The notes: generated from the sequence alone by a model not told the origin. DNA of 64,000 bases from Cognatishimia sp. F0-27 (GCF_020667845.1 NZ_JAFMPQ010000026.1:1-64000), one strand, 5' to 3'. Positions 26,799 through 37,651 are shown, counted from the first letter of the stretch. Numbers and translations are program-made.

Positions 26799-29315
26799 CT
26801 ATTCCCGGGCGCGCAACACGCGGGCGGGCCGCACCGCGAGCGGCCGCAGCGCAAAAGCCAACCCCGCAAACAAGGTTGCGAGGATACCCCCGGCGATGAT
26901 GCCAAGCGCGGAGGACCAGATCACGGTGAAACTTGTCTCCATGATGAAGGTCGAGACCGCCCAGCCGCCCGTGATCCCCGCTGCGAGGGCCACTGTGCCG
27001 GCCGCGAGACCAAGCAGGATCGAGCGCAGAGCAAAGCTTTGCAGGATGCGCGCGCGGCTGGCACCGAGGGTCTTGAGCAACGCGGCCTCGTAGCGGCGTG
27101 CCCCTTCGCCGGCGGCGGCCGCACCGATCAGCACCAGAAACCCGGTCAACAATGTCGCCGCCGCGCCCCAGCGGACGGCTTCGCCAATCCCGGCCAGCAG
27201 TTCGGAGACCCGTTCGATGGCATCGCCCACGCGGATTGCCGTGATGTTCGGATAAGCCCCGGCCAGATCGCGCAGAATCTGCGCCTCGGCTTCCGGCTCG
27301 GCATAGACCGTCGAGATGAAGGTATGCGGCGCACCGGCGAGAGCCGCCGGGTTGAGCGTCATGATGAAGCCAATCCCGGCGGTCGAGAAGTCGACTTCGC
27401 GGAAGGAGGTGATTGTCGCGGTGATGTCTCGCCCGAGAATATTGATCGTGATCTCATCCCCCAGCGAAAGACCGAGCTCTTCGGCTTCTTCGGCCGCAAA
27501 GCTGATCTGGGGCGGACCGCTGTAGTCCTCTGGCCACCATTCGCCCGCCACAACGGTCGTCCGCGCATCCGGCGTTGCAGAGTAGGTGATGCCACGATCC
27601 CCGCGCACCACCCAGTGGTTGCCGGCCACTTCGCGCGCCGGGCGGCCATTGATCCGGGTGACGATCCCGCGCAGCATCGGTGCGCTGTCGATACGGCTCA
27701 CGGCGGGGTCGTTTTCCAGCCGTTCGAGGTATCCGGGCATCTGGTCACGCTGGATGTCCACAAAGAAATAGGACGGTGCCACATCGGGGAGATCGCCGTT
27801 GATGGCATTGCGCAGATTGCCGTCGATCTGGCCAATGGCGGCCAGCACCGAAAGGCCCAGCCCGAGCGACAGCACAACGGCGCCCGCGTTTTCGCGCGGC
27901 CCGCCAATGGCCCCGAGCGCCCAACGCAGCACCGGCCTTCCGCGCGCGGCGCCGCTAGCGCGCCGTGCAAGGGCGCGGATCGCGATCGCTGCACCGGCAA
28001 GCAGCACCAGCGCACCCAGAATGCCGCCTGCCGTCCACAGCGTGAGAAACGCGTTTCCGGAGAACAGCACGGCAGCGCCAATCAAAAGGCAGAGCAGGAC
28101 ACCGATCGCCAACAGATAGCGCGGTGCGGGCAGCGCCCCGGTTGTGCTCAGCGCATCGCGGAACAGGGTCGCAGCGCGCACATCCTCGGCTCGCGCAAGC
28201 GGCCAGAGCGTAAAAACCAGCGCTGTGAGAATGCCGTAAAGCGCGGCTTCGGCCAAAGGCGCGGGGTGCAATGTGAACAACGCCGGAACCGGCAGGGATG
28301 CAGAGATCAACGGGCCGAGCAGGATCGGCACGGCTGCACCGAGCGCGAGGCCCATCGCGATCCCGAACAGTGCCAGGACCCCAATTTGGAAGAAATACGT
28401 CAGGAAGATCACGGAGCGCGTGGCGCCAAGCGTGCGCAGAGTGGCGATCACGGCTGTCTTGCGCGCGAGGTAGGCCTGAATGGCGGCGGAAACGCCGATG
28501 CCTCCCACGGCAAGGCCGGACAGGCCGACCAGAACGAGGAACGCGCCGAGCCGATCCACAAAACGCGCGATGCCGGGGGCACCGTTGCGGGAGTCGCGCC
28601 AGCTGAGCCCGGTTTCTTCCCATTGCGCGCGGGCCCGCGCGGCAAGTGCATCAAGATCGGTCGATTGCGGCAGGCGGAGACGGTATTCGGTGTCAAAGAC
28701 CGATCCCGATGCCAGCAGGCCGGACCCGTCGAGATCCGCTGTGCGGACGATCGTGCGAGGCCCGAGGCCGAACCCGTCGCCCGCGTCATCCGGTTCGGTC
28801 ACCAACTTGGCGGTGAGGGTGAATTCGGCTTCACCCAGTCGGAAACTGTCGCCGGTCTCCAGCCCGAGACGATCGGCCAGAACCGGCGCCATGACGGCGC
28901 CCCGGTTGGCCAAGGCGTCTGGCAGGGGGATCGCCGGATCGAGAGTGACAGTGCCCAGAAGCGGATAGGCGGCGTCCACGGATTTCACCTGTGTCAGAGC
29001 GCGTTCGGGGCCATCGGCGGTGTCAACGACGACCATCGAGCGGAAGTCCGTGACTTCGGAGACTGCCTCCGCGACGCCGTCGAGCCAAGCGCGCTCCTCT
29101 TCGGTTGCAAACCGATAGGTGAACCGGGCTTGGGCATCGCCTCCGAGCAATACGGCGCCCTGATCCTCAAGTCCGGCCTGGATCGCGGAGCGGACCGAGC
29201 CAACGCCGGCGATCGCCGCCACGCCCAAGGCGAGACAGGCAAGGAACACGCGAAACCCGGACAAACCGCCGCGCAGCTCTCTTCTGGCCAGTTTGGCCGC
29301 GGTGCCAATGCTCAT
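26799..29315 (-). CDS. FtsX-like ABC transporter permease (YbbP-type)
   Basis: 838 residues with two FtsX-like permease repeats. Transmembrane segments lie near residues 20-40, 250-410 (four), 430-470 and in the last 130 residues; large extracytoplasmic domains lie between. This is the layout of YbbP/MacB-superfamily permeases that use mechanotransmission rather than a channel. The N-terminus MSIGTAAKLARRELRGG and the C-terminal RPLAVRPARVLRARE fit. It overlaps the preceding ATPase gene by four bases, so the two form one exporter. E. coli has the same pair next to tesA, as here. Confidence 0.9.
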   Translation of the reverse strand: MSIGTAAKLARRELRGGLSGFRVFLACLALGVAAIAGVGSVRSAIQAGLEDQGAVLLGGDAQARFTYRFATEEERAWLDGVAEAVSEVTDFRSMVVVDTADGPERALTQVKSVDAAYPLLGTVTLDPAIPLPDALANRGAVMAPVLADRLGLETGDSFRLGEAEFTLTAKLVTEPDDAGDGFGLGPRTIVRTADLDGSGLLASGSVFDTEYRLRLPQSTDLDALAARARAQWEETGLSWRDSRNGAPGIARFVDRLGAFLVLVGLSGLAVGGIGVSAAIQAYLARKTAVIATLRTLGATRSVIFLTYFFQIGVLALFGIAMGLALGAAVPILLGPLISASLPVPALFTLHPAPLAEAALYGILTALVFTLWPLARAEDVRAATLFRDALSTTGALPAPRYLLAIGVLLCLLIGAAVLFSGNAFLTLWTAGGILGALVLLAGAAIAIRALARRASGAARGRPVLRWALGAIGGPRENAGAVVLSLGLGLSVLAAIGQIDGNLRNAINGDLPDVAPSYFFVDIQRDQMPGYLERLENDPAVSRIDSAPMLRGIVTRINGRPAREVAGNHWVVRGDRGITYSATPDARTTVVAGEWWPEDYSGPPQISFAAEEAEELGLSLGDEITINILGRDITATITSFREVDFSTAGIGFIMTLNPAALAGAPHTFISTVYAEPEAEAQILRDLAGAYPNITAIRVGDAIERVSELLAGIGEAVRWGAAATLLTGFLVLIGAAAAGEGARRYEAALLKTLGASRARILQSFALRSILLGLAAGTVALAAGITGGWAVSTFIMETSFTVIWSSALGIIAGGILATLFAGLAFALRPLAVRPARVLRARE

Positions 29316-30004
29316 TCCGCGGCCCTCAACGCCTGTCCTTCAATCGCGCCATCGCGCAGACGGATCACCCGGTCACAGCGTGCGGCAAGTTCCGGTGCGT
29401 GCGTGACGAGCACAAGGGTGGCACCTTGTGCTTCGCTCAGGCCGAACAGCAGGTCCATGATCGCGGTGCCGTTTGCCTCATCGAGATTGCCTGTCGGTTC
29501 ATCGGCGAGCAGAAGCTGGGGCTTGGGGGCAAGCGCCCGCGCAAGGGCGACACGCTGTTGCTCTCCGCCGGACATCTGGGCGGGGTAGTGGTTGGCGCGA
29601 TGGGCGAGACCGACGGCCTCAAGCTCCGCTTCGGCCCGTTCAAACGCGTCCCGCTTGCCGGCAAGCTCGAGCGGTGTTGCGACGTTTTCAAGCGCGGTCA
29701 TCGTCGGGATCAGGTGGAACGACTGGAACACGACTCCCATGTGATCGCGGCGCACGCGGGCCAACCCGTCTTCATCGAGCGCCGTGAGGTCATGCCCCAG
29801 CGCGATGACCGACCCGCCGGTGGCCTTTTCAAGGCCGCCCATCACCATCAACAAGGAGGATTTGCCGGAACCGGAAGGCCCGATCAGGCCCAGCGTTTCG
29901 CCCTTTGCCACGTCGAGCGAAATTCCGTGAAGAATTTCGACCGGGCCGGCATTGCCCTGAAGGCTGAGGGTGACATCTTTAAGGTGAAGGACGGGATTGG
30001 TCAT
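29312..30004 (-). CDS. ABC transporter ATP-binding protein (YbbA/LolD-type)
   Basis: 230 residues. Walker A GPSGSGKSS (about 43-51), Q-loop VVFQSFHL, signature MSGGEQQRVALARAL, Walker B LLLADEPTGNLD and the H-loop LVTHAPELA are intact. It pairs with the FtsX-like permease immediately downstream (ATGA overlap). The family extracts membrane-embedded substrates such as lipoproteins or peptides. The divergent esterase gene starts 19 bases away, so the two starts share a very short promoter region. Confidence 0.93.
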   Translation of the reverse strand: MTNPVLHLKDVTLSLQGNAGPVEILHGISLDVAKGETLGLIGPSGSGKSSLLMVMGGLEKATGGSVIALGHDLTALDEDGLARVRRDHMGVVFQSFHLIPTMTALENVATPLELAGKRDAFERAEAELEAVGLAHRANHYPAQMSGGEQQRVALARALAPKPQLLLADEPTGNLDEANGTAIMDLLFGLSEAQGATLVLVTHAPELAARCDRVIRLRDGAIEGQALRAAE

Positions 30005-30022
30005 GAAAGAAGGTCATCCGCG

Positions 30023-30736
30023 ATGAGAGATTTGACTACATATGGGCCGCGCCGGGCGCGCAACAAGGCGTTGGCGCTTTGTATGGCCATGGGGCTTGCG
30101 CTCGGCACCCCGGCAACGGCCGACGCGGAGCAGGTGGACATTCTTGCGTTGGGCGACAGTCTGACCCAGGGATACGGGCTGATCGAGCAGGAGGGCTTCG
30201 TTCCGCAACTGCGCGCATGGCTTGCCGAACGCGGTCACGACGTGCGGATCGTCAATGGCGGTGTCTCGGGTGATACGACGGCGGGGGGACTCTCGCGGGT
30301 GGAATGGTCGCTGACCGCCGAGATTGACGCGATGATCGTAGCACTTGGCGGCAACGATCTATTGCGCGGGATCGCCCCGGACGTGGCGCGTGACAATATC
30401 GACGGCATTTTACAGGTCGCCGACGCGAATGATCTAGATGTCTTGCTGATTGGCATGCAGGCGCCGGGAAATTACGGCGCGGAATACAAGGCGGCGTTCG
30501 ACGCGCTTTATCCCGAACTCGCCGAAGCCTATGGCACGCTTTACCTCGACAGCTTCTTCGCCGGTCTGATGGTTGATGGAGCCTTGCCAGCACCCGAGGC
30601 GCTTCGGGAGGTGATGCAATCCGACGGCATCCACCCGAACGCACAGGGCGTCGAAAAGATCGTCGAGGTGATCGGTCCGCAGGTTGAAGCGTTGATCGCG
30701 CGCGTGTTGGAGAAACAGGCCGCCGCGAGCAATTGA
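30023..30736 (+). CDS. SGNH/GDSL esterase (TesA/arylesterase-like), exported
   Basis: 237 residues. A signal peptide is likely (basic start, then ALALCMAMGLALGTPATADAE, cleavage near residue 35). The catalytic Ser lies in LALGDSLTQGYG, the GND block is ALGGNDLLRG and the His/Asp block is SDGIHPNAQG. This is the lysophospholipase/thioesterase TesA group, acting in the periplasm. ATG at 30023 was selected because the signal sequence begins there; the upstream frame is a shadow. The conserved tesA-ybbA-ybbP neighbourhood supports the assignment. Confidence 0.92.
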   Translation: MRDLTTYGPRRARNKALALCMAMGLALGTPATADAEQVDILALGDSLTQGYGLIEQEGFVPQLRAWLAERGHDVRIVNGGVSGDTTAGGLSRVEWSLTAEIDAMIVALGGNDLLRGIAPDVARDNIDGILQVADANDLDVLLIGMQAPGNYGAEYKAAFDALYPELAEAYGTLYLDSFFAGLMVDGALPAPEALREVMQSDGIHPNAQGVEKIVEVIGPQVEALIARVLEKQAAASN

Positions 30737-30964
30737 CCTGCGCCGCGCCTGCCTGGCATGTCAGCGCGAGACCGACCGTCCCGGAGCGCGGTTCCGGCGG
30801 GTGTTGACGTCGGTCATGCCGATGCGATGCGCGCAGGGCTTGGTCTCAAGGAATGCCCTCCGCCATGCGCACCAAGCCGATGCCGCGCCGACGCGAGGGG
30901 GGACGCGCCGACGCGACGGGGACACGCCAAAGGCGCTTGATGGTATGGCCATGACGGAAGCGCT

Positions 30965-31732
30965 TTAGCCTTCCGGCTTTCCGTCCTTGTCCCGCTTCGG
31001 TGGGATCAGAAGAAATTCGAGGAAGACGCCTGCCTGAAACGGCAGCTTGTCCTTTCGGGCGGCGAGTTGCTCCACCGTCATGCGGCGCCGTCGGACCACA
31101 GCGCGGGCCATGCGAAAATCGAAGCGTCTCTTGCGCGCCACCCATTGCTTGGGCAGAATCCGCACCAGAAGCCGGGACACCCATTTGAGCTGCAGGAATG
31201 CCACCGCCCGAAAGAGGGACTTCTGAACCGTGCGACTGAGCGCCTTGCCGAGTGCGAGCGCCGTCGACACCAGCCAAAGCGGCAGGCTGATCGAGAAAAG
31301 GATCAGCCAAAGCCCGATTGTGGTGACGGATAATGCCAGTGTCGCGGCCACCAGCGCGACGGTCAGAAGGCCCTTTTCAAGGCCGGAACGCCCTCGATAC
31401 CACGCCATCAGAAGCGCGCGTTGTTGAACGATGGGAGCGGTCAGCCGGTCGACAATCAGGCCGATGCGTTTTGCGAGCGCTTTGCCAAGCACGAGCGGAA
31501 CCAGCACCGACGACACCCACCGATAGGGCAGGTCTTTCTTGAAGAAGACGATGCCGTGCGCCTTGATCCAGGCAAGCACCAGCGCCGGTTTGAGCGACAC
31601 GATCTTCTGGAGCAGGACTTTCGACTGCGTCAGGATCAACCCGAGCGCAATCAGCACTTCATTGCCGAAATAGAGCGTCGCAAGGATGGACGCCCCGATA
31701 GCAAGAACCAGCAATGCAATCGCCCGTATCAT
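30965..31732 (-). CDS. Membrane protein of unknown function
   Basis: 255 residues from the ATG at 31732 (AAGG eight bases upstream). In-frame ATGs at 31756 and 31762 are possible alternatives. Two hydrophobic segments are near the N-terminus (residues 3-35) and two further ones near 115-165 (LLTVALVAATLALSVTTIGL, then WLILFSISLPLWLVSTALAL); the C-terminal 90 residues are strongly basic and cytoplasmic (RRRRMTVEQLAARKDKLP). I do not recognise a family. The frame runs on to 31927 but that part lacks hydrophobicity and reads like a shadow. Convergent with the esterase gene; the 228-base gap holds a GC-rich partial repeat (CGCCGACGCGA twice near 30890). Confidence 0.6.
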   Translation of the reverse strand: MIRAIALLVLAIGASILATLYFGNEVLIALGLILTQSKVLLQKIVSLKPALVLAWIKAHGIVFFKKDLPYRWVSSVLVPLVLGKALAKRIGLIVDRLTAPIVQQRALLMAWYRGRSGLEKGLLTVALVAATLALSVTTIGLWLILFSISLPLWLVSTALALGKALSRTVQKSLFRAVAFLQLKWVSRLLVRILPKQWVARKRRFDFRMARAVVRRRRMTVEQLAARKDKLPFQAGVFLEFLLIPPKRDKDGKPEG

Positions 31733-32048
31733 CCTTTGCACCTTATCGCGGCCCATCGCCATATGACACGCGATTTCACGCGCAATGCGGGATGTTGGCG
31801 GGTGGATCGTGGTCCCGTGGCGGGGGTGACTATCGCGGATTGGGGGAACGCCGCTTCGCTGTAAGCGCCGCAAGCGCGGCGCGCGCCGTCGGGCCAAACA
31901 TGCATTCGCGTGCATTTGCGCCCGCACCTCGGCACCTCACCCCGTCTGCGGCATGCGTCCACCGCGCCGAGCCCGTATACGGGGCTCCAAAGGGTGGATG
32001 CGTTGCGGCTTGCAGTTGCCCGTTTCGCGTGTGTCATCGCGATAAAGC

Positions 32049-32074
32049 TTTAAGCATGAAATTTTATACTTGAA
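32049..32074. promoter_or_regulatory. Imperfect palindrome overlapping a likely -10 element, candidate MarR operator
   Basis: The half sites TTTAAGCATGAAA (32049-32061) and TTTTATACTTGAA (32062-32074) are inverted repeats with 10 of 13 matching positions. TATACT at 32065-32070 resembles a -10 hexamer inside it. This AT-rich block stands out in a GC-rich region and lies 56 bases before the first gene of the anthranilate operon, whose fourth product is a MarR-type regulator not visible elsewhere nearby (encoded at 35143). The region 31733-32048 shows no gene that I can support. Confidence 0.5.
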
Positions 32075-32129
32075 ATATATCCGTGCCACCGACACTCTGA
32101 GACTCAATGACATCGGAATCGAGGCTTCA

Positions 32130-34427
32130 ATGCGTATTGCCGTTCTTGGGGGCGGGCCGGCGGGGCTCTACTTTGCCATCAGCATGAAACTGCGGGATCC
32201 GTCCCATGACATCACGGTGATCGAGCGCAATCGCCCCGATGACACGTTTGGCTGGGGTGTGGTTCTGTCCGAAGAAACCTTGCAGAACCTGGCAAAGAAC
32301 GACGCGCAAAGCGCCGAAGCCATCGCCGCGGACTTTGCCTATTGGGATGACATTGCGCTGCATTTCAAAGGCGAGCGGCTTGTCTCCGGCGGGCATGGCT
32401 TTTGCGGTATCGGGCGCAAGCGGCTGCTGATCCTGTTGCAGGAGCGCGCCCGGGAACTTGGCGTCGATCTGCGTTTCGAGACCGAGGTGGACAGCGCCGA
32501 GGCTTATCGGGCGGAGTATGATCTGGTCGTCGCCAGCGATGGCCTGAATTCCAAGACCCGGATGCTCTATGCCGACAGCTTCCAGCCGCAAATCGACGAG
32601 CGGTTGTGCCAATTTGTTTGGCTTGGGACGCATCAGACATTCAAGGATGCTTTTACCTTCATCTTCGAGAACACCGAGCATGGCTGGGTCTGGGCGCATG
32701 CCTATCAATTCGATGCGAACACGGCGACTTTCATCGTCGAGTGCTCTCAAGAGACGTATGACAATTTCGGTTTTGCCGAAATGACCCAAGAGGAGAGCAT
32801 CGCGACCTGCGAGGCCATCTTCGCCGATCATCTTGGCGGGCACGGCCTGATGAGCAATGCAAAGCACCTGCGTGGCTCGGCCTGGATCCGGTTCCCGCGT
32901 GTGCTGTGCGAAACATGGCACCACGAGAACGTCGTCTTGTTGGGCGATGCGGCGGCGACCGCGCATTTTTCCATCGGGTCCGGCACGAAACTGGCTCTGG
33001 AGTCGGCCGTGGCCCTGGCCGATTACGTGACGTCGGAGCCGACGCTTGACGCCGCCTTTGCGCGCTATCAGGACGAGCGACGGGTCGAAGTGCTGCGTCT
33101 GCAATCGGCGGCGCGCAACTCTCTGGAATGGTTCGAGGAGGTCGAGCGCTATCTGCATCTCGACCCGGTGCAGCTCAACTATTCGATGCTCACACGGTCG
33201 CAACGGATCAGCCACGAGAACCTGCGCGCGCGGGACCCGGAATGGCTTGCCTCGGCGGAACGGTGGTTCATGTGGCAGGCCGGCCTGGGTCCGGATGCAC
33301 TGTTGCGCCCGCCGATGCTGACGCCCTATCGGCTGCGCGACATGATGCTCAAGAACCGCATCGTTGTGTCCCCGATGGCGCAATACAAGGCGGTGGATGG
33401 CTGTCCGACCGACTGGCACCTCGTGCATTACGGCGAGCGCGCCAAAGGCGGCGCGGGGCTTGTGTTTACGGAAATGACCTGCGTGTCCGCCGAAGGCCGG
33501 ATCACGCCGGGATGTCCGGGGCTGTACGCGCCGGAGCATCAGGAGGCATGGGGGCGCATTGTCGATTTCGTGCATCGCGATACCGATGCGCGCATTTGCT
33601 GCCAGATTGGCCATTCCGGGCGCAAGGGCTCCACACAGCTGGGATGGGAGAGGATGGATGCGCCGTTGCGGGATGACAATTGGGAGACCATGAGCGCTTC
33701 GGCGATCCCGTGGTCCCCGAACAACCCGACGCCGCGCGCGATGACCGAGGCCGATATGGATGCCGTCGAGGCCCAGTTTGTCAGCGCGGTCAACATGGCA
33801 GAGGCGGCCGGGTTCGACATGATCGAGCTTCATGCCGCCCATGGATACCTGCTGTCGTCCTTCATCTCGCCCGTGTCGAACCGGCGCGAAGACGCCCATG
33901 GCGGCGCCCTGGAGAACCGCATGCGCTTCCCGCTGAGGATCGCAAGGGCCATGCGCGCCGCCTGGCCGGAGGCAAAGCCCATGTCGGTGCGGATTTCCGC
34001 CAATGACTGGGTGGGCGACCATGGGATAACGCCGGAAGATGCCGTCGATATCGCCGCGCTGTTCCGCGAGGCGGGGGTCGACCTCATCGATGTTTCCGCG
34101 GGACAGACCACGCCAGAGGCCAAGCCCGTCTATGGGCGTATGTTCCAGACGCCGTTTTCGGACCGGATCCGAAACGAGGCGCGCCTGCCGACCATGGCCG
34201 TTGGCAATATCTTCGAGGCAGACCATGCCAATTCCATCCTGATGGCGGGGCGTGCCGATCTCGTGGCCGTCGGGCGTCCGCATCTCGCGAACCCTTATTG
34301 GACCTTCCACGAAGCCACGCGGATCGGGGACCGGTCTGCGACCGACTGGCCCTTGCCCTATCTCGCCGGGCGGGACCAGCTCTGGCGTTTGGCCGACAAG
34401 GACGCCGAAGCGGAGATCCGGGTATGA
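32130..34427 (+). CDS. Anthraniloyl-CoA monooxygenase/reductase (two-domain)
   Basis: 765 residues. The first half (about 1-390) is a flavin monooxygenase: [15 protein letters not shown] binds FAD, and [20 protein letters not shown] is the second FAD motif. The second half (about 395-765) is an Old-Yellow-Enzyme flavin reductase: [31 protein letters not shown] and SVRISANDW. This fusion is the salicylyl-CoA/2-aminobenzoyl-CoA 5-hydroxylase type, which oxygenates and reduces the ring of the CoA thioester in one protein. A 2-aminobenzoate-CoA-ligase-like gene and kynA in the same operon favour anthraniloyl-CoA. GAGG five bases before the ATG at 32130. Confidence 0.88.
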   Translation: MRIAVLGGGPAGLYFAISMKLRDPSHDITVIERNRPDDTFGWGVVLSEETLQNLAKNDAQSAEAIAADFAYWDDIALHFKGERLVSGGHGFCGIGRKRLLILLQERARELGVDLRFETEVDSAEAYRAEYDLVVASDGLNSKTRMLYADSFQPQIDERLCQFVWLGTHQTFKDAFTFIFENTEHGWVWAHAYQFDANTATFIVECSQETYDNFGFAEMTQEESIATCEAIFADHLGGHGLMSNAKHLRGSAWIRFPRVLCETWHHENVVLLGDAAATAHFSIGSGTKLALESAVALADYVTSEPTLDAAFARYQDERRVEVLRLQSAARNSLEWFEEVERYLHLDPVQLNYSMLTRSQRISHENLRARDPEWLASAERWFMWQAGLGPDALLRPPMLTPYRLRDMMLKNRIVVSPMAQYKAVDGCPTDWHLVHYGERAKGGAGLVFTEMTCVSAEGRITPGCPGLYAPEHQEAWGRIVDFVHRDTDARICCQIGHSGRKGSTQLGWERMDAPLRDDNWETMSASAIPWSPNNPTPRAMTEADMDAVEAQFVSAVNMAEAAGFDMIELHAAHGYLLSSFISPVSNRREDAHGGALENRMRFPLRIARAMRAAWPEAKPMSVRISANDWVGDHGITPEDAVDIAALFREAGVDLIDVSAGQTTPEAKPVYGRMFQTPFSDRIRNEARLPTMAVGNIFEADHANSILMAGRADLVAVGRPHLANPYWTFHEATRIGDRSATDWPLPYLAGRDQLWRLADKDAEAEIRV

Positions 34428-35146
34428 GCCGCCGTGTCCTTGTCACCGGCGGAGGGTCCGGCATCGGTCGGGACGTCGCGCGCCACTTCGCGCAGGCAGG
34501 GGACGCGGTGACGATCACCGGGCGCCGAATGGCGGCGCTCGAAGAGACCGCAAAGGGCACTCACATGACCTGTGTCGAGGCCGACGTGACAGACGAGGCG
34601 GCGATTGACGCGGTGTTTGCCGCTCCGTTCGACGTGGTTGTCGCCAATGCGGGTTCCGGCTGGCCGGCCAAGATCACGGAGACGTCGCTGGAGATGTGGG
34701 AGCGCACCCTGCGGGTCAATCTTACCGGCGTGTTCCTGACCTTCCGGGCCGCTCTGCGTGACATGCCGGAGGGCGGGCGCCTGATCGCCATTGCGTCCAC
34801 GGCCGCGCTTCAGGGCGGAGCGACGATCCCGGCTTATGCGGCTTCCAAACACGGTGTGCTGGGCCTTGTCAGATCCGTTGCACAGGACGTCGCCAAGCGC
34901 GGGATAACCTGCAATGCGGTCTGCCCCGGTTTCGTCGACACGCCGATGTCAGAGAAAGCCGTGGATGGGCTCGCGGCCAGGCTTGAGATCCCGCGTGAGA
35001 AGGCGCTGTCGATGATCGTGTCCGGTAATCCCATGGCGCGGATGATCTCGACCGGGGAGGTGACGAGCGCCGTTGCCTTCCTTGCAAGCGCAGGGGCCTC
35101 CATGGTCAACGGGCACGCGCTGAGCGTATCGGGAGGCGAGACATGA
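34424..35146 (+). CDS. Short-chain dehydrogenase/reductase
   Basis: 240 residues. [11 protein letters not shown] (residues 5-15), VANAGSG and [10 protein letters not shown] (catalytic Tyr/Lys) are SDR motifs; the end is [11 protein letters not shown]. Starts with an ATGA overlap onto the monooxygenase stop. It probably oxidises a hydroxyacyl-CoA intermediate after ring reduction in a beta-oxidation-like sequence; in the operon no other 3-hydroxyacyl-CoA dehydrogenase is seen. The exact substrate is inference. Confidence 0.85.
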   Translation: MSRRVLVTGGGSGIGRDVARHFAQAGDAVTITGRRMAALEETAKGTHMTCVEADVTDEAAIDAVFAAPFDVVVANAGSGWPAKITETSLEMWERTLRVNLTGVFLTFRAALRDMPEGGRLIAIASTAALQGGATIPAYAASKHGVLGLVRSVAQDVAKRGITCNAVCPGFVDTPMSEKAVDGLAARLEIPREKALSMIVSGNPMARMISTGEVTSAVAFLASAGASMVNGHALSVSGGET

Positions 35147-35649
35147 TCGAAGACGGGCTGTCGAAGGACCGGTTGCGTCTTTGGCTCAAGCTGCTCAAGA
35201 CGCAAAGCGCGATCGAGGCGGCGTTGCGCCGAAAGCTGCGGGATGAATTCGCGACAACTCTGCCCCGGTTCGACGTGATGAGCGCGCTGGCACGGCACCG
35301 AGACGGGCTGAAGATGTCGGAGATTTCCGCCGCGCTGAAGGTGTCAAACGGCAATATCACAGGCATTCTGGACCGGTTGACGGCCGAAGGTCTCGCGGAA
35401 CGGGTGGCGGTGCCGAACGACCGGCGCGCGGCGCTGGCCCGCCTGACCCCGAAGGGACATGCACGGTTCGCGGAGCTTGCGCGGGCGCATGAGAGCTGGC
35501 TCAACGAGACGCTCGGGGGACTGGACAAATCGGAAATCGACATGTTTGCCGCGCTTCTGCAATCGATCACGCATCCCATGCGCGGAGCTTCGACGGATCG
35601 CGAATACCAAGCCCAGACGCAGAAGGAGGAGACCGCCCATGCGCAGTGA
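35143..35649 (+). CDS. MarR-family transcriptional regulator
   Basis: 168 residues. Winged helix-turn-helix at about 45-110: [20 protein letters not shown] is the recognition region and [21 protein letters not shown] the wing. It overlaps the SDR gene by four bases (ATGA) and the hydratase gene by 11. MarR proteins in aromatic-CoA operons usually repress until the CoA thioester binds; by position it is likely to control the operon from the palindrome at 32049-32074. The last 25 residues are polar and may be disordered. Confidence 0.88.
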   Translation: MIEDGLSKDRLRLWLKLLKTQSAIEAALRRKLRDEFATTLPRFDVMSALARHRDGLKMSEISAALKVSNGNITGILDRLTAEGLAERVAVPNDRRAALARLTPKGHARFAELARAHESWLNETLGGLDKSEIDMFAALLQSITHPMRGASTDREYQAQTQKEETAHAQ

Positions 35650-36439
35650 TACGCAGCATTTTCTTTGCGACATCGATGACGGTATCGCGCGGCTGCGCCT
35701 CAACCGGCCGGAACGCAAGAACCCTTTGACCTTCGAGAGCTATGCCGAGCTGCGCGACTGGTTCCGCGATCTGGTTTATGATGACGAGGTCAAGGTGGTG
35801 GTGATCCTGCCAAATGGGGGCAATTTCAGCTCTGGCGGCGATGTTCATGACATCATCGGCCCGCTCACCCGCATGTCGATGAAGGAGCTTTTGGCCTTCA
35901 CGCGGATGACGGGGGATCTGGTCAAAGCGATGATCGGTTGCGGAAAGCCCATCATCGCCGGTGTGGAAGGCGTCTGTGCGGGGGCGGGGGCCATCATGGC
36001 CATGGCCTCCGACCTGCGCCTCGCGACGCCGGATGCCAAGGTGGCGTTCCTATTCAACCGCGTTGGGCTGGCGGGATGTGACATGGGCGCCTGCGCCATC
36101 CTGCCGAGGATCATCGGGCAGGGGCGCGCGGCGGAGTTGCTTTATCTGGGGCGGTCGATGAGTGCCGAGGAAGGCGCGCAATGGGGGTTTTTCAATGCCA
36201 TTGCCGAGCCTGCAAAACTCGAACATGAGGCGTTGGCCCTTGCAAAACGCATTGCGGATGGCCCGGTCTTTGCCAATGCGATGACCAAGACGATGCTTGC
36301 GCAGGAATGGTCCATGAGCCTCGATCAAGCGATCGAAGCCGAGGCGCAGGCGCAGGCGATTTGCATGCAGGGAAACGATTTCAGACGCGCTTACGAGGCC
36401 TTTGTCGACAAGCGCCGCCCGGTCTTCGGCGGAGATTGA
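35639..36439 (+). CDS. Enoyl-CoA hydratase/isomerase family protein
   Basis: 266 residues of the crotonase fold. The oxyanion-hole segments are [13 protein letters not shown] (about 62-74) and [20 protein letters not shown] (about 105-124); a C-terminal helix follows. AAGGAGG is nine bases before the ATG at 35639. It could hydrate an unsaturated ring-derived CoA ester or open the ring by a hydrolase-type reaction, as crotonases do in aerobic benzoyl-CoA-type routes. The residue after the second oxyanion helix ([19 protein letters not shown]) has no classical Glu pair that I can fix. Confidence 0.87.
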   Translation: MRSDTQHFLCDIDDGIARLRLNRPERKNPLTFESYAELRDWFRDLVYDDEVKVVVILPNGGNFSSGGDVHDIIGPLTRMSMKELLAFTRMTGDLVKAMIGCGKPIIAGVEGVCAGAGAIMAMASDLRLATPDAKVAFLFNRVGLAGCDMGACAILPRIIGQGRAAELLYLGRSMSAEEGAQWGFFNAIAEPAKLEHEALALAKRIADGPVFANAMTKTMLAQEWSMSLDQAIEAEAQAQAICMQGNDFRRAYEAFVDKRRPVFGGD

Positions 36440-36484
36440 GGGCGTGTTTGCGTGTCTGGAAATCAAGGAAGCAAGGAGGCGCCG

Positions 36485-37651
36485 GTGAGCGACAAGACCT
36501 ATCTCTCATGGCCGTTTCTGGAGGCGTCTCATGCCACGTTGGCCGAGGGGCTGGAGGCTTGGGCGGCGGCAACGCTTGGCGCCGTGGCACATGATGACGT
36601 GGACGCGGCCTGTCGCGATCTGGTGGCCGCCCTGGGCAAGGCCGGGTTTCTGGAATTGACCGCGTCCGAGGAGGGGCGGCTCGACGTCCGCAGCCTCTGC
36701 CTCGCGCGCGAGACCCTCGCGCGCCATGACGGCTTGGCGGATTTCGCCTTTGCCATGCAGGGGCTTGGCACCGGGGCAATTTCGCTCTTTGGCAGCGATG
36801 AACAAAAGGCGCGCTGGCTGCCGCGCACGCGCGCTGGCACTGCGATCGCCGGCTTTGCCCTGACCGAGCCGCAATCGGGCTCCGATGTGGCAGCGTCGAC
36901 CATGACCGCGATGCGGGACGGCGACGACTTTGTGCTCGATGGGGCGAAGACGTGGATTTCCAACGGGGGGATCGCCGATGTCTATACCGTGTTTGCCCGC
37001 ACGGGCGAAGCGCCGGGTGCGAGGGGGCTGTCCTGTTTTATCGTGCCGGCGGATACACCCGGTCTCAAGGTTGCCGAGCGGCTGGCGGTGATCGCGCCGC
37101 ATCCTCTCGCCCGGTTGCAATTCGATAATTGCCGCGTGCCGCAGGATGCGCTTGTGGGCACGCCCGGGCGCGGGTTCGGGATCGCTATGGCGGTGCTGGA
37201 TGTGTTCCGCACCACGGTTGCGGCCGCGGCACTCGGGTTTGCCCGGCGGGCGCTTGATGAAAGCCTCGCGCGGGTGCAGGCCCGCCATGTGCAGGGCGCG
37301 CCGCTTGCCGATTTGCAGATGGTGCAGGGCCATATCGCCGACATGGCGCTCGAAATCGACGCCGCGGCTCTCCTCGTCTATCGCGCCGCCTGGGCGAAGG
37401 ATATGGGCGCGGCGCGTGTCACGCGCGAGGCCGCGATGGCCAAGCTGCACGCCACGGAAGGCGCCCAGAAGGTGATCGACATGGCCGTGCAATTGCATGG
37501 CGGGGACGGTGTGCGCAGCGGATCCGTGGTAGAGCGGCTTTATCGCGAGATCAGGGCCTTGCGCATCTATGAGGGCGCCTCGGATGTGCAGCGCGTGATC
37601 ATCGCGCGACAGGCCATGGCGGCGCATGACACGGAGGCGCAGGATGGCTGA
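36485..37651 (+). CDS. Acyl-CoA dehydrogenase
   Basis: 388 residues. Family motifs: [17 protein letters not shown] (FAD/substrate) and WISNGG, the middle beta-domain, and the C-terminal [36 protein letters not shown]. The catalytic base is probably the Glu in IYEGAS. Start is GTG at 36485 with AAGGAGG five bases upstream; a further GTG at 36452 is less well placed. Its electrons would go to ETF. In the operon it probably dehydrogenates an acyclic or ring CoA ester made from anthraniloyl-CoA. Confidence 0.92.
   Translation: MSDKTYLSWPFLEASHATLAEGLEAWAAATLGAVAHDDVDAACRDLVAALGKAGFLELTASEEGRLDVRSLCLARETLARHDGLADFAFAMQGLGTGAISLFGSDEQKARWLPRTRAGTAIAGFALTEPQSGSDVAASTMTAMRDGDDFVLDGAKTWISNGGIADVYTVFARTGEAPGARGLSCFIVPADTPGLKVAERLAVIAPHPLARLQFDNCRVPQDALVGTPGRGFGIAMAVLDVFRTTVAAAALGFARRALDESLARVQARHVQGAPLADLQMVQGHIADMALEIDAAALLVYRAAWAKDMGAARVTREAAMAKLHATEGAQKVIDMAVQLHGGDGVRSGSVVERLYREIRALRIYEGASDVQRVIIARQAMAAHDTEAQDG

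Noticed and set aside
26328-29588. Long plus-strand open frame (over 1,000 codons) opposite the FtsX-like permease
   Set aside because: The minus-strand gene has clear membrane and family features and an overlapping ATPase partner; the plus frame has none and has low-complexity composition.
30737-30964. Gene or RNA in the gap between the esterase and the membrane protein gene
   Set aside because: Only a short duplicated GC-rich stretch is visible and the small frames show no coding character.
32127-34310. Long minus-strand open frame opposite the anthraniloyl-CoA monooxygenase
   Set aside because: It mirrors the real gene, with Arg/His/Gly-rich shadow composition.
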